The notes under the pieces were generated by a model that searched no databases, was not told the origin of the DNA, and saw only the letters and a list, made by a program, of their open reading frames with translations. A DNA stretch of 64,000 nucleotides, taken from Mycobacterium sp. IS-1590 (lineage in GTDB: Bacteria; Actinomycetota; Actinomycetes; Mycobacteriales; Mycobacteriaceae). Of this stretch, positions 8,038 to 16,616 are shown in pieces; position 1 is the first letter of the stretch, and each line of letters opens with the position of its first letter. Both the position numbers and the translations under genes were made by a program. The DNA lies in contig NZ_LQIW01000001.1 of assembly GCF_001500025.1 (NCBI RefSeq), positions 186,001-250,000 on the forward strand. Reading direction: 5' to 3'.

Positions 8038-8781
8038 GTGAATTCGGCCTACCATCGGCGGGTGCCATCTGTCAGCGAGCTCGCGAATGCGACGTCGAAG
8101 CAGCTGCAGAGCAAGCCGTCAGCCCTCCTCGTACCCGTCGGATCCACCGAGCAGCACGGCCCCCATCTTCCGCTGGACACCGACACGCGGATCGCGACGG
8201 CCGTCTGTCGGGCGGTTGCTGACCGCCTGGTCGACACCGACGGCGTGAACTGGATGGTCGCGCCGGCCATCGGCTACGGCGCGAGCGGCGAACACGAGGA
8301 GTTCAGCGGCACCGTATCGATCGGGACGTCCGCGCTGAGGCTGTTGCTGGTGGAGTACGGCCGGTCGGCCTGCCGGTGGGCGTCGCGGCTGGTCTTCGTC
8401 AACGGTCATGGCGGCAACGTCGAAGCCCTGGCCGCCGCCACCGCTTTGCTGCGCTACGAGGGTCGGGATGCGGGCTGGTGCTCGTGCACGGCCAGGGGGG
8501 CCGACGCGCACGCGGGCCATACCGAAACGTCTGTATTGCTACATATTTCGCCGCAGGACGTCCGTATCGACGAGCGGGTGCCCGGCAACACGGCGCCCCT
8601 TCGCGAGTTGATCCCCGAGCTGCGGCGCGGCGGGGTGGCCGCCGTCAGCGAGGTCGGCGTGCTCGGCGATCCCACCACCGCCACTGTCGAGGACGGCGCG
8701 CGCATCTTCCCCGATATGGTCGAGACGTGCTTGCGGCGGATCACGCGCTGGACGCCCGACCGCGACGGGATGCTGACATGA
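8038..8781 (+). CDS. mftE: Mycofactocin peptidase MftE (creatininase family)
   Basis: MftE is a metal-dependent amidase that cleaves the MftC-modified precursor and frees the C-terminal core. This 247-residue protein has the creatininase-fold metal-binding blocks [18 protein letters not shown] (Glu, His, Asp ligands), [12 protein letters not shown] and [10 protein letters not shown]. The chosen GTG start gives [12 protein letters not shown], an N-terminus I recognise from mycobacterial homologues; a GTG eight codons later is possible. It is preceded by a 132-bp gap after mftD, the largest gap within the biosynthetic run. It overlaps mftF by ATGA. Confidence 0.93.
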   Translation: MNSAYHRRVPSVSELANATSKQLQSKPSALLVPVGSTEQHGPHLPLDTDTRIATAVCRAVADRLVDTDGVNWMVAPAIGYGASGEHEEFSGTVSIGTSALRLLLVEYGRSACRWASRLVFVNGHGGNVEALAAATALLRYEGRDAGWCSCTARGADAHAGHTETSVLLHISPQDVRIDERVPGNTAPLRELIPELRRGGVAAVSEVGVLGDPTTATVEDGARIFPDMVETCLRRITRWTPDRDGMLT

Positions 8782-10190
8782 CCGGCCCGCGACTGCCCGA
8801 CGGCTTCGCCGTGCAGGTCGACCGTCGGGTAAAGGTGCTCGGCGACGGAGCGGCCCTGCTCGGCGGTTCCCCGACCCGCCTCCTTCGCTTGGCGCCGGCG
8901 GCCCAGACCATGCTCAGCGGCGGCAGGCTCGAAGTGCACGACGCCGTCAGCGCCCAGCTGGCCCGGACCCTGCTCGACGCGACCGTCGCGCACCCCCGTC
9001 CGGCCAGCGGTCCTTCGCACCGCGACGTCACAGTCGTCATCCCGGTGCGCGACAACGCTTCTGGTGTACGCCGGCTGCTCTCTGCCGTGCGCGGCCTGCG
9101 GGTGATCGTGGTCGACGACGGCTCCGAGACACCGCTGGACGCGGCCGACTTCGCCGACGTCCACGCCGGGGTTCAGGTGCTGCGACACGAGCGCAGCCGC
9201 GGGCCCGCGGCGGCGCGCAACACCGGTCTGGCCGCGTGCACCACCGACTTCGTGGCCTTCCTGGACAGCGACGTCGTGCCGCGGCGTGGGTGGCTGGAGG
9301 CGCTGCTGGGCCACTTCTGCGACCCCGCCGTGGGTCTGGTCGCACCGCGCATCGTCGGTCTGCGTGAACCGGACACCGTGGTCGCCCGCTACGAGGCGGT
9401 GCGCTCGTCGCTGGACCTGGGTCTGCGGGAGGCTCCGGTGATGCCCTACGGCACCGTGTCCTATGTGCCCAGTGCCGCGATCATCGGCCGCCGGGCGATG
9501 CTCGGGGAGATCGGCGGTTTCGACGAGACGCTGACGTCCGGTGAGGATGTCGACCTGTGCTGGCGACTCATCGAAACCGGCGCGCGCCTGCGCTACGAGC
9601 CCATCGCGTTGGTGGCGCACGACCATCGGACACAACTGCGAGAGTGGTTCTCGCGCAGGTCATTCTACGGTGAAGCCGCCGCGCCGCTGTCGGTCCGCCA
9701 CCCCGGCAAGACCGCTCCGTTGGTGATCTCGGGGTGGACGCTGGTGGCCTGGATGCTGATGGCGATGGGATCGACGATCGGCTACCTGGCTTCGATCGTC
9801 GTCGCGACCATCACCGGTCGGCGCATCGCCAAGTCCCTGTCGAGCGTCGAGCCCGAACCAAAAGAGGTCGCCGTGGTGGCCGCACACGGACTGTGGTCCG
9901 CAGCCATGCAGCTGGCGTCGGCGATCTGCCGGCACTACTGGCCCCTCGCGCTCATCGCCGCGCTCCTGTCTCGACGCTGCCGACAGGTCGTCCTCGTGGC
10001 CGCGGTCGTGGAGGGGGTCGTCGACTGGTTGACCCGGAGCCGGAACACCGAAGACGACACGCAGCGCGTCGGCCTGCTCACCTACATCGTCCTCAAGCGC
10101 CTCGACGACATCGCCTACGGGGCAGGCCTGTGGACCGGCGTTGTCCGTGAGCGACATCTCGGCGCGCTCAAACCCCAGATCCGGACCTGA
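8778..10190 (+). CDS. mftF: Mycofactocin glycosyltransferase MftF
   Basis: MftF adds beta-1,4-linked glucose units to pre-mycofactocin. This 470-residue protein has a family 2 glycosyltransferase domain from about residue 75: [35 protein letters not shown], then the DXD-type [12 protein letters not shown] and the catalytic [10 protein letters not shown] region. The C-terminal third has hydrophobic helices ([30 protein letters not shown]), which implies membrane attachment at the cytoplasmic face. Its ATG overlaps the mftE TGA. The first 75 residues form a mycofactocin-specific N-terminal region. Confidence 0.93.
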   Translation: MTGPRLPDGFAVQVDRRVKVLGDGAALLGGSPTRLLRLAPAAQTMLSGGRLEVHDAVSAQLARTLLDATVAHPRPASGPSHRDVTVVIPVRDNASGVRRLLSAVRGLRVIVVDDGSETPLDAADFADVHAGVQVLRHERSRGPAAARNTGLAACTTDFVAFLDSDVVPRRGWLEALLGHFCDPAVGLVAPRIVGLREPDTVVARYEAVRSSLDLGLREAPVMPYGTVSYVPSAAIIGRRAMLGEIGGFDETLTSGEDVDLCWRLIETGARLRYEPIALVAHDHRTQLREWFSRRSFYGEAAAPLSVRHPGKTAPLVISGWTLVAWMLMAMGSTIGYLASIVVATITGRRIAKSLSSVEPEPKEVAVVAAHGLWSAAMQLASAICRHYWPLALIAALLSRRCRQVVLVAAVVEGVVDWLTRSRNTEDDTQRVGLLTYIVLKRLDDIAYGAGLWTGVVRERHLGALKPQIRT

Positions 10191-10196
10191 GCGACC

Positions 10197-10241
10197 CTCC
10201 TCACGTGCGCAGTGCCCAATTTGCTCCTCACGTGCGCAGTG
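10197..10241. repeat. 18-bp direct repeat spanning the mftG start
   Basis: CTCCTCACGTGCGCAGTG occurs at 10197-10214 and again exactly at 10224-10241, a 27-bp period. Each copy contains a GTG codon in the mftG frame, so the duplication offers two equivalent starts nine codons apart. Confidence 0.95.
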
Positions 10242-11665
10242 ACGTCCTGATCGTCGGTGCCGGCAGCGCCGGATCCGTTCTGGCCGAGCGGCTCTCCTCC
10301 GACCCGGCATGCACCGTCACCGTCGTCGAGTCGGGTCCCGGACCGTCCGACCCGCGGGTGTCGGCTCAGATCAACGACGGACTGCGCCTGCCCATCGGCA
10401 CCGCGAGTTCGGTGGTACGGCGGTACCCGACCACGTTGACCGTCGACCCGGTCCGCCATGCGATGCTCATGCGCGGCGAGGTGGTAGGAGGATCGGGGGC
10501 CGTCAACGGAGGCTACTTCTGCCGTGGGCTGCCGTCGGACTTCGACGCCTGGCGGCTGCCCGGCTGGGCATGGTCGGACGTGCTTCCGCACTTCCGGGCC
10601 ATTGAGACCGACCTGGACTTCGACAATGCGGTGCACGGCTCTCAAGGCCCGATACGGATCCAGCGGGTATCCGAATTCGACGGCTGCACAGCATCATTCG
10701 TGAAGGCTGCTACTGAAGCCGGGTATCCGTGGATAACGGATCTGAACGGGTCGACGGCCGAAGCGCCGGTGGGTGCCGGAGTGGGGGCGGTGCCCCTGAA
10801 CATCTACCAGGGTGCCCGCATGGGTCCCGGTGGTGCCTACCTGCAACCCGCCTCGGACCGCGTGAACCTCACACTGCTCACCAACACCCGGGCCCTCCGC
10901 ATCCGGATCGTCGCCGGGCGCACCGCCGGTGTGGAGTGCACGGGTCCCGACGGTACCGTTCTACTCGAGGCGGACCGGATCGTGTTGTGCGCCGGGGCCA
11001 TCGGTTCGACGCACCTTCTGATGCTCTCCGGCGTCGGCGCACCCGACACCCTTGAGCGGGTGGGGATACCGGTGGCGGCGAATCTCCCGGTGGGCGCGGT
11101 GATGTCGGACCATCCCGAATGGGTGTTGCCGGTGAAGTGGACCGAAACGCACGGACTCCCACCGCTCGAGGCCGTACTGACGACCGAGGACTGGCTCGAG
11201 ATCCGCCCCTACACAGCCGGTTTCGGGGCGATGGTCAGTGGTCGGCGCGATGATCCCGGCGACCACCCCCACATTGGTGTGACGTTGATGCGGCCGAAGT
11301 CGCGAGGGGTCGTCACGATCGTCAGCGCCGACCCCGATGTGCCTCCGGTCATCGAGCACCGTTACGACAGTGAGCCCGACGATGTCGACAAGTTGCGCGC
11401 CGGAATCGAGTTGTCCCGCGAACTCGTCGGTGGGGCGGTGGAGGTCGGTCCGGTGTCATGGTCGACCTCGCAGCATCTGTCGGGGACCGCGCCGATGGGT
11501 GGCGACGACGACGACGAAGCCGCGGTGGTGGACCCGCGGTGCCGGGTGCGCGGGGTCGAGGGGTTGTGGGTGGTCGACGGTTCGGTGCTACCGGTGATCC
11601 CGAGCCGCGGCCCGCACGCCACCATCGTCATGGTCGGCCACCGAGCGGCCGAGTTCATCGTCTGA
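10205..11665 (+). CDS. mftG: Mycofactocin-associated GMC oxidoreductase MftG
   Basis: MftG is an FAD enzyme of the glucose-methanol-choline family that reoxidises mycofactocinol and links it to respiration (family knowledge). The FAD-binding motif is DVLIVGAGSAGSVLAERLS at the N-terminus. The GMC signature VVGGSGAVNGGYFCRGLP lies near residue 100, and the C-terminal domain has SQHLSGTAPMGG and DGSVLPVIPSRGPHATI. The start is uncertain: GTG at 10205 gives 486 residues, while the duplicated GTG at 10232 gives 477 and places VRSDVLIVGAG at the terminus. Neither has a clear ribosome site. The 3' end overlaps the convergent MFS gene by 78 bp. Confidence 0.93.
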   Translation: MRSAQFAPHVRSDVLIVGAGSAGSVLAERLSSDPACTVTVVESGPGPSDPRVSAQINDGLRLPIGTASSVVRRYPTTLTVDPVRHAMLMRGEVVGGSGAVNGGYFCRGLPSDFDAWRLPGWAWSDVLPHFRAIETDLDFDNAVHGSQGPIRIQRVSEFDGCTASFVKAATEAGYPWITDLNGSTAEAPVGAGVGAVPLNIYQGARMGPGGAYLQPASDRVNLTLLTNTRALRIRIVAGRTAGVECTGPDGTVLLEADRIVLCAGAIGSTHLLMLSGVGAPDTLERVGIPVAANLPVGAVMSDHPEWVLPVKWTETHGLPPLEAVLTTEDWLEIRPYTAGFGAMVSGRRDDPGDHPHIGVTLMRPKSRGVVTIVSADPDVPPVIEHRYDSEPDDVDKLRAGIELSRELVGGAVEVGPVSWSTSQHLSGTAPMGGDDDDEAAVVDPRCRVRGVEGLWVVDGSVLPVIPSRGPHATIVMVGHRAAEFIV

Positions 11666-13237
11666 CCGCGAGACCATCCGCTCGATGAAGCGAAGCTGCC
11701 TGCCGTCGCGGCCCGGCGCCCACAGCGCGATGAATCCCGCGGCGACGGCGCACAGGACGCCGAGCGCGATCAGGGACGTGTGCATGGCCTCCACGAACGC
11801 CAGCTGCGCGAACTCCGAGAGTCGCGCGCCCTCGGGGCCGAGCCGCGCGGCCACTTCGAGCGCCTCGGCCAACGAGTTCGACGCGGGTGTGCGCACAGAC
11901 TCTGGTAGTGCCTCCAGATGGGGTGCAAGCCGGTCGCCGTACTGTGCGGCGAGCACCGAGCCGGCCACCGCGATGCCCAAGGCAGCGCCGACCTCGCGGG
12001 TGGTGTCGTTGACCGCTGACGCGACACCTTGCTTCTCGTCGGGTACCGCGCCCATGATCGCCGAAGTCGCGGGCGCCGTGCACAATCCGATGCCGGCCGA
12101 CATGACGAGCAGTGGCAGCGCGAGGTCGAGGTACGGCGAGTCGACGTCGAGTGTCTGCATGTAGAGCAGCCCGGCCGCGATGAGTGTCAAGCCGGTGGAC
12201 AGGACGATCCGCAGACCCAGTCGGGGCAGATACCACGGTGTTGCGAGGCTGAGGATCAGGAGGGGGGCGACCAGGGGCGCCAGTGCGAACGCCGTTTGCA
12301 GGGGGGTGTAGCCGAGCAACAGCTGCATGTATTGCATCGACACGAAGAAGAATCCGAAGTTGGCGAGGAAGAAGAACGTCACTACGACGGCACCGGTGGT
12401 GAAGTCGGCCTTGGCGAACAACCTGACGTCGAGCAGTGGGTGCGCGCTTCGCAGTTCCCACGCGGCGAAAGCGGCCGCCATGACAACCCCGGCCGCCATG
12501 CACCCGTATACGAGGGGATGCGTCCAGCCGTGAGCGGGCGCCTCGAGTACGCCGTAGACGAAAACCGCGACGGCCCCGCCGACCAACACCGCTCCGGGCC
12601 AATCCAGCGGTGTCGCTTGCTGATCGCGAGACGAGGCCACCGTGCAGGCCAGGCCGAACAGCCCCGCCCCCGAGAGCGCGAACGCCCAGAAAATCGACTG
12701 CCACGACCAGAAGTGGAGCAGCACACCCGATCCCAGGAACCCCACCACCGCGCTCGAGCCTGCCACGCCGGCCCAGATGCCAACGGCCTTGTTGCGCTCG
12801 GCCTTCGGGTACGCCGCAGTCAAGAGCGACAGTGTCGCAGGCATCACGAACGCGGCGCCGACGCCGGCGACCGCGCGGGCGAGGATCAACGCGACGGGTC
12901 CGTCGACGACCAGGGGCGCGGCCGAGGCGAGCGTGAAGATAGCGAGACCGGCCAGCAGGGCGCCGCGCCGACCGTACCGGTCGCCGATCGCACCTGCCGG
13001 CAGCAACAGGCACGCCAGCACCAACGTGTAGCCGTCGACCACCCACGTCAGCTGCGCCTGTGTGGCCGTGGTCTCCAGGGCGATGTCGGGCAGGGCGGTG
13101 TTGAGGGCGACCATCGAGCTGATCGCCAGCGCGACGCCCATGCAGGCGACGGTCAGTAGCCAGACGCGCGCGCGGGTGGACAGGTCTGCCACGCTCGCGC
13201 CGATATCCTGTTCAGACCGGCTGAGGGTGTCGACCAT
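11588..13237 (-). CDS. DHA2-type MFS drug/proton antiporter, 14 predicted TM segments
   Basis: The protein has 549 residues. It begins with a short cytoplasmic tail, then TM1 (VWLLTVACMGVALAISSMV), the motif LPDIALETTATQAQLTWVVDGY and the MFS loop GDRYGRRGALLAGL between TM2 and TM3. Motif C-like ARAVAGVGAAFVMPATLSL follows. Its length and repeated hydrophobic segments fit the 14-helix DHA2 family, which exports drugs, dyes or metabolites. The C-terminal tail (SRSDDELGRSVADHDDGG) overlaps the end of mftG on the other strand. A divergent TetR gene lies 90 bp away with two operator-like palindromes between, so the exporter is very likely repressed by it. Confidence 0.88.
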   Translation of the reverse strand: MVDTLSRSEQDIGASVADLSTRARVWLLTVACMGVALAISSMVALNTALPDIALETTATQAQLTWVVDGYTLVLACLLLPAGAIGDRYGRRGALLAGLAIFTLASAAPLVVDGPVALILARAVAGVGAAFVMPATLSLLTAAYPKAERNKAVGIWAGVAGSSAVVGFLGSGVLLHFWSWQSIFWAFALSGAGLFGLACTVASSRDQQATPLDWPGAVLVGGAVAVFVYGVLEAPAHGWTHPLVYGCMAAGVVMAAAFAAWELRSAHPLLDVRLFAKADFTTGAVVVTFFFLANFGFFFVSMQYMQLLLGYTPLQTAFALAPLVAPLLILSLATPWYLPRLGLRIVLSTGLTLIAAGLLYMQTLDVDSPYLDLALPLLVMSAGIGLCTAPATSAIMGAVPDEKQGVASAVNDTTREVGAALGIAVAGSVLAAQYGDRLAPHLEALPESVRTPASNSLAEALEVAARLGPEGARLSEFAQLAFVEAMHTSLIALGVLCAVAAGFIALWAPGRDGRQLRFIERMVSRSDDELGRSVADHDDGGVRAAARDHR

Positions 13238-13266
13238 ACGTCGCTCTCTTCCTGAGGAGACTTTCG

Positions 13267-13299
13267 AGACTAACAGTCTTGTTGTGAGACCGATAGTCT
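13267..13299. promoter_or_regulatory. Twin palindromes between MFS exporter and TetR gene (candidate operators)
   Basis: AGACTAACAGTCT (13267-13279) is a perfect 5-bp-arm palindrome and AGACCGATAGTCT (13287-13299) is the same with one mismatch. Their centres are 20 bp apart, two helical turns, so two repressor dimers could bind on one DNA face. They lie 30 bp from the MFS start and 28 bp from the TetR start. Confidence 0.65.
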
Positions 13300-13327
13300 T
13301 GTTCCCGGCAAGGAGGTGGGTTAAACG

Positions 13328-13981
13328 ATGAGCGGGGCGAGCACCGACCCGAGGCCGGCCCGGTCGCGTGCCCGCTTGCTCGAGGCGGCGACAACGCTGC
13401 TGCGGGCGGGCGGCCCGAGCGCGGTCACCATCGACGCGGTCACCCGAACCGCCAACGTCGCGCGGGCGACGCTGTATCGCCACTTCCCGAGCGCCAACGA
13501 CTTGATGGCGGCGGCGTTCATGAGCCTGCTCAACCCCGCGCCGATGCCGCCCGCCGAGGGCAGCCTGCGTGACCGGCTGATCGCGGTCGTGGTCGGGTGG
13601 GCGGAGTCGATCGCCGAGGTGCCCGCGATGATCACCGCCATGACGTGGATGGCCTCCGGTCCCGATGTGGGGACGTACTCCGATGTGCAGCAATCGGATT
13701 CGGATGCCGTGGGCACCCTGAGATCACGCATCATCGCGCTGTACTCGGCGCCCTTCGACGCGATCCTCGACGGTGACCAGGCGGCCGAGGAACTGGACGA
13801 GGTGGATCGGATCCAGACGATCTCACTTCTCATCGGCCCGTTGATTCTCGGAAAGCTGTCGACCGTGGCCGACTTCGACTACCGGGCGTGCGCGGAGGCC
13901 TCCGTCGACGGGTTCCTGGCCACCCACGCCAAGAAGCCGCGTGAGATCACCTCAGCGAGTAGCGAATCGGAAGATGCTTGA
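13328..13981 (+). CDS. TetR/AcrR-family repressor of the adjacent exporter
   Basis: A 217-residue regulator with an N-terminal DNA-binding domain (ARLLEAATTLLRAGG, IDAVTRTANVARATLYRHFP, residues about 17-60) and a ligand-binding C-terminal domain rich in hydrophobic helices. The ATG has a strong AAGGAGG ribosome site 10 bp upstream. It is divergent from the MFS gene, with twin palindromes in between, the classic layout of a local drug-efflux repressor. The inducer is unknown. Its 3' end overlaps the convergent P450 gene by 35 bp. Confidence 0.87.
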   Translation: MSGASTDPRPARSRARLLEAATTLLRAGGPSAVTIDAVTRTANVARATLYRHFPSANDLMAAAFMSLLNPAPMPPAEGSLRDRLIAVVVGWAESIAEVPAMITAMTWMASGPDVGTYSDVQQSDSDAVGTLRSRIIALYSAPFDAILDGDQAAEELDEVDRIQTISLLIGPLILGKLSTVADFDYRACAEASVDGFLATHAKKPREITSASSESEDA

Positions 13982-15209
13982 GACCCCCGACGAACACGGT
14001 CGCGGCTAGTTCGGGTTCGCCGGCCAGTTCGATCGAGTCCAGTCTCGGCAGCAGTTCGGTGAACAGGCTGTTCATCTCCATGCGTGCCAACGCGGCGCCC
14101 AGACAGAAGTGCACGCCATAACCGAACGAGAGGTGCTTGTTGGGATCGCGTCCCACGTCGAACTTGAACGGTTCGTCGAAGACCTCTTCGTCACGGTTGG
14201 CGGATACGTAGGCGAGATAGGCGGATTCGCCCTTGGCGATCGGGACGCCACGGACCTCGGTGTCTTCGGCGGCGGTGCGCATGAACTCCTTGACCGGGGT
14301 GGTCCAGCGGATCATCTCCTCGACCGCGGTGCCCATCAATTCCGGCTGCGCCTTCAGCCGTGCGAGTTGGTCGGGGTTGTCGATCAGCGCGCGCAGACCG
14401 CCGGAGATCGCGTCCTTGGTGGTGTCGTGGCCCGCGGTGGCCACGATGACGTAGTAGGACGCGGTGTCCACCTCGGACAACGGCTCTCCGTTGATGGTCC
14501 CGTTTGCGATGGCCGAAGCGAGGTCATCGGTCGGGTTCGCCCGGCGTGAGGCGGTCAGTTCGCCGAAGTAGGCGAAGAACTCGAGCACCGTCTGCAACTT
14601 CTCCTCAGGGGTGGTGCCGCGTTGGTACTCCTCGTCGTCACCGCCGAAGATCTCCTGGGTGAGCTTGAGCATGCGCGGGAAGTCCTCCTCGGGCAGCCCG
14701 AGCAGCGAGAGGATCACATAGAGCGGATAGTGCACCGCGATGTCCTCGACGAAGTCGCATTCGGGACCGATGTCGCGCATCCTGTCGACGTAGCGCTTGG
14801 CGAGTTCGTCCACCCGAACCTTCAATTCGCGCATTGCCTTGGGGCGGAACCAGTCGGCGCCGATCTTGCGGACATCGCGATGGTGCGGGTCGTCCATGTG
14901 GATCAGCGTTCGCAGACCCATGCCGGCCTCCAGCTGCGCCCTGGCCAGGTCGTCGGCTTCGGCGGTCGCCAGCAGTGGTCGCGGCTCGCTCAGCCACAGG
15001 TTGTTGTCGCGCTCGATGGCCATGATGTCGGCGTGTTTGGTGATGGCGTAGAAGGGCCGGTACGGCGGGTGGTCCACGTAGGGGACCGGATTGTGGGCCC
15101 GCAGATGAGCAAGCGCGGCGTGCAGCCGATCGTCGTCGGCGTACGCCTTGGGATCGGCGAAGACCTTTGCGGCTTCCTGTGATTCCTGGTCCATCGTCGG
15201 CGTGCTCAT
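13947..15209 (-). CDS. Cytochrome P450 (first of two paralogues)
   Basis: This 420-residue haem-thiolate monooxygenase has the I-helix oxygen-activation motif AGHDTTKDAIS, the K-helix EEMIRW and the haem-binding loop LSFGYGVHFCLGAALARME with the Cys ligand near residue 360. It inserts oxygen into an unknown hydrophobic substrate using electrons from a ferredoxin/reductase pair; no ferredoxin gene is adjacent. The ATG at 15209 (MSTPTMDQ) has a GAGGAG ribosome site. The reading frame extends 11 codons further upstream without one. The protein is closely similar to the next gene, to the same terminal residues HLPIRYSLR, so recent duplication is clear. I do not assign a CYP number. Confidence 0.92.
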   Translation of the reverse strand: MSTPTMDQESQEAAKVFADPKAYADDDRLHAALAHLRAHNPVPYVDHPPYRPFYAITKHADIMAIERDNNLWLSEPRPLLATAEADDLARAQLEAGMGLRTLIHMDDPHHRDVRKIGADWFRPKAMRELKVRVDELAKRYVDRMRDIGPECDFVEDIAVHYPLYVILSLLGLPEEDFPRMLKLTQEIFGGDDEEYQRGTTPEEKLQTVLEFFAYFGELTASRRANPTDDLASAIANGTINGEPLSEVDTASYYVIVATAGHDTTKDAISGGLRALIDNPDQLARLKAQPELMGTAVEEMIRWTTPVKEFMRTAAEDTEVRGVPIAKGESAYLAYVSANRDEEVFDEPFKFDVGRDPNKHLSFGYGVHFCLGAALARMEMNSLFTELLPRLDSIELAGEPELAATVFVGGLKHLPIRYSLR

Positions 15210-15227
15210 GAGGCTCCTCGGGAACGA

Positions 15228-15243
15228 CTTGACGGGTGTCAAG
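15228..15243. promoter_or_regulatory. Palindrome upstream of the first P450, candidate operator
   Basis: CTTGACGGGTGTCAAG has perfect 6-bp arms (CTTGAC/GTCAAG) around four bases. It ends 18 bp before the P450 start. On the coding strand a TAGACT hexamer lies just upstream and could be the -10 element, so a bound repressor would sit at the transcription start. The same motif precedes the second P450. Confidence 0.6.
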
Positions 15244-15312
15244 ACCAGTCTATGTGACCGACGCCACGTCCGCCGCGAGGGTGGGCCGCATCACCGCGAT
15301 GGAGCCCGGGGT

Positions 15313-16563
15313 TCAACGCAGCGAGTATCTGATCGGCAGGTGTTTGAGCCCGCCGACGAAAACCGTCGCGATGAACTCCGGGTCGCCGGCCAACTCGATC
15401 GAATCGAGCCGTGGCACGAGTTCGGTGAAGAAACTGTTGATCTCCATCCGTGCCAGGGCGGCGCCGAGACAGAAGTGCACGCCGTAGCCGAACGAGAGGT
15501 GCTTGTTCGGGTCTCGGCCGACGTCGAAGCGGAATGGCTCCTCGAAGACGTCCTCGTCGCGGTTGGCCGAGACGTAGGACAGCAGCACCGACTCTCCCTG
15601 TTTGATCGGCACACCGCGCACCTCGGTGTCGGCCGTGGCGGTGCGCATGAACTCCTTGACCGGGGTGGTCCAGCGGATCATCTCCTCGACCGCGGTGCCC
15701 ATCAGCTCCGGCTGCGTTTTCAAGCGGGCGAGCTGGTCCTGGTTCTCGATCAGCGCCAGCAGGCCGCCCGAGATCGCCGCGCTGGTGGTGTCGTGGCCCG
15801 CGCTGGCGACGATGACGTAGTACGACAGGCAGTCGACGTCGTTGAGGTATTCGCCGTCGATCTTGGCGTTGGCGATCGCCGAGGCCAGGTCGTCGGTGGG
15901 GTTGGCCCGGCGTTCGGCCGTCAGAGCGGTGAAGTAGCGGAAGAAGTCGGTGATGACCTCGTGCAGTTCCTGCGGGCTCTTGCCGCGGGTGAACTCGTCG
16001 TCGTCACCGCCGAACATCTCCTGGGTGAGCTTGAGCATGCGGCCGAAGTCGGATTCGGGCAGGCCGAGCAGCGACAGGATCACATAGAGCGGGAAGTTCA
16101 CCGCGACCTCTTGGACGAAGTCGCATTCGGGACCTTTCTCGACCATCTTGTCCACGTAGATCTTGGCCAGCTCGTCGACGCGGGCCTTCAGCGCGCGCAT
16201 CGCCTTGGGCCGGAACCAGTCCGCGCCGATCTTGCGGATGTCGCGGTGCAGCGGGTCGTCCATGTGGATCAAGGTGCGCAGCCCGCCACCGGCGGCGAGG
16301 TTGGCCTGCGACAGATCGTCGGTCGCGGCCGTGACGAGCATCGGGCGCGGTGCATTGATCCAGAGTTCGTTGTCGCGCTCGATGGCCATGATGTCGGCGT
16401 GCTTGGCGACGGCCCAGAACGGCCGGTAGTCGGGCACGTCGACATGGGAGACCGGGGCGTTCTTCCGCAGCTGGGTCAATGCGGCGTGCAGGCCGGCCTC
16501 GTCGGCGTAGGCCTTCGGATCGGCCAGCACCTTGGCGGCGTCTGCGATGATCGGCGTGCTCAT
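15313..16563 (-). CDS. Cytochrome P450 (second of two paralogues)
   Basis: The sequence has 416 residues and all the hallmarks of an active P450: I-helix AGHDTTSAAISGG, K-helix EEMIRWTTPVKEF, and haem loop LSFGYGVHFCLGAALARMEI. Large blocks are shared with its neighbour, including HADIMAIERDN, LRTLIHMDDP, KIGADWFRPKAMR and VFVGGLKHLPIRYSLR. The ATG at 16563 (MSTPIIAD) has a GAGGGAC ribosome site. The genes are 103 bp apart, and each has its own copy of the CTTGAC palindrome, so they are probably separate transcripts under one regulator. Neighbouring esterase and flavoprotein reductase genes hint at xenobiotic or terpenoid/steroid metabolism, but the substrate is unknown. Confidence 0.92.
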   Translation of the reverse strand: MSTPIIADAAKVLADPKAYADEAGLHAALTQLRKNAPVSHVDVPDYRPFWAVAKHADIMAIERDNELWINAPRPMLVTAATDDLSQANLAAGGGLRTLIHMDDPLHRDIRKIGADWFRPKAMRALKARVDELAKIYVDKMVEKGPECDFVQEVAVNFPLYVILSLLGLPESDFGRMLKLTQEMFGGDDDEFTRGKSPQELHEVITDFFRYFTALTAERRANPTDDLASAIANAKIDGEYLNDVDCLSYYVIVASAGHDTTSAAISGGLLALIENQDQLARLKTQPELMGTAVEEMIRWTTPVKEFMRTATADTEVRGVPIKQGESVLLSYVSANRDEDVFEEPFRFDVGRDPNKHLSFGYGVHFCLGAALARMEINSFFTELVPRLDSIELAGDPEFIATVFVGGLKHLPIRYSLR

Positions 16564-16585
16564 AGGTCCCTCACTTGGGGTCATT

Positions 16586-16601
16586 CTTGACAGCTGTCAA
16601 G
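16586..16601. promoter_or_regulatory. Perfect 16-bp palindrome upstream of the second P450, candidate operator
   Basis: CTTGACAGCTGTCAAG is fully self-complementary. It lies 22 bp before the P450 start and 15 bp before the divergent carboxylesterase start, so one site could control both directions. A CATACT hexamer overlaps its upstream edge on the P450 strand. The 12 arm bases match the site at the first P450. Confidence 0.65.
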
Positions 16602-16616
16602 TATGCACTCTAAGCG

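Noticed and set aside
12029..13159. 376-codon plus-strand frame opposite the MFS exporter
   Set aside because: Gln/Arg/Glu-rich shadow of a membrane-protein gene with no motif or ribosome site.
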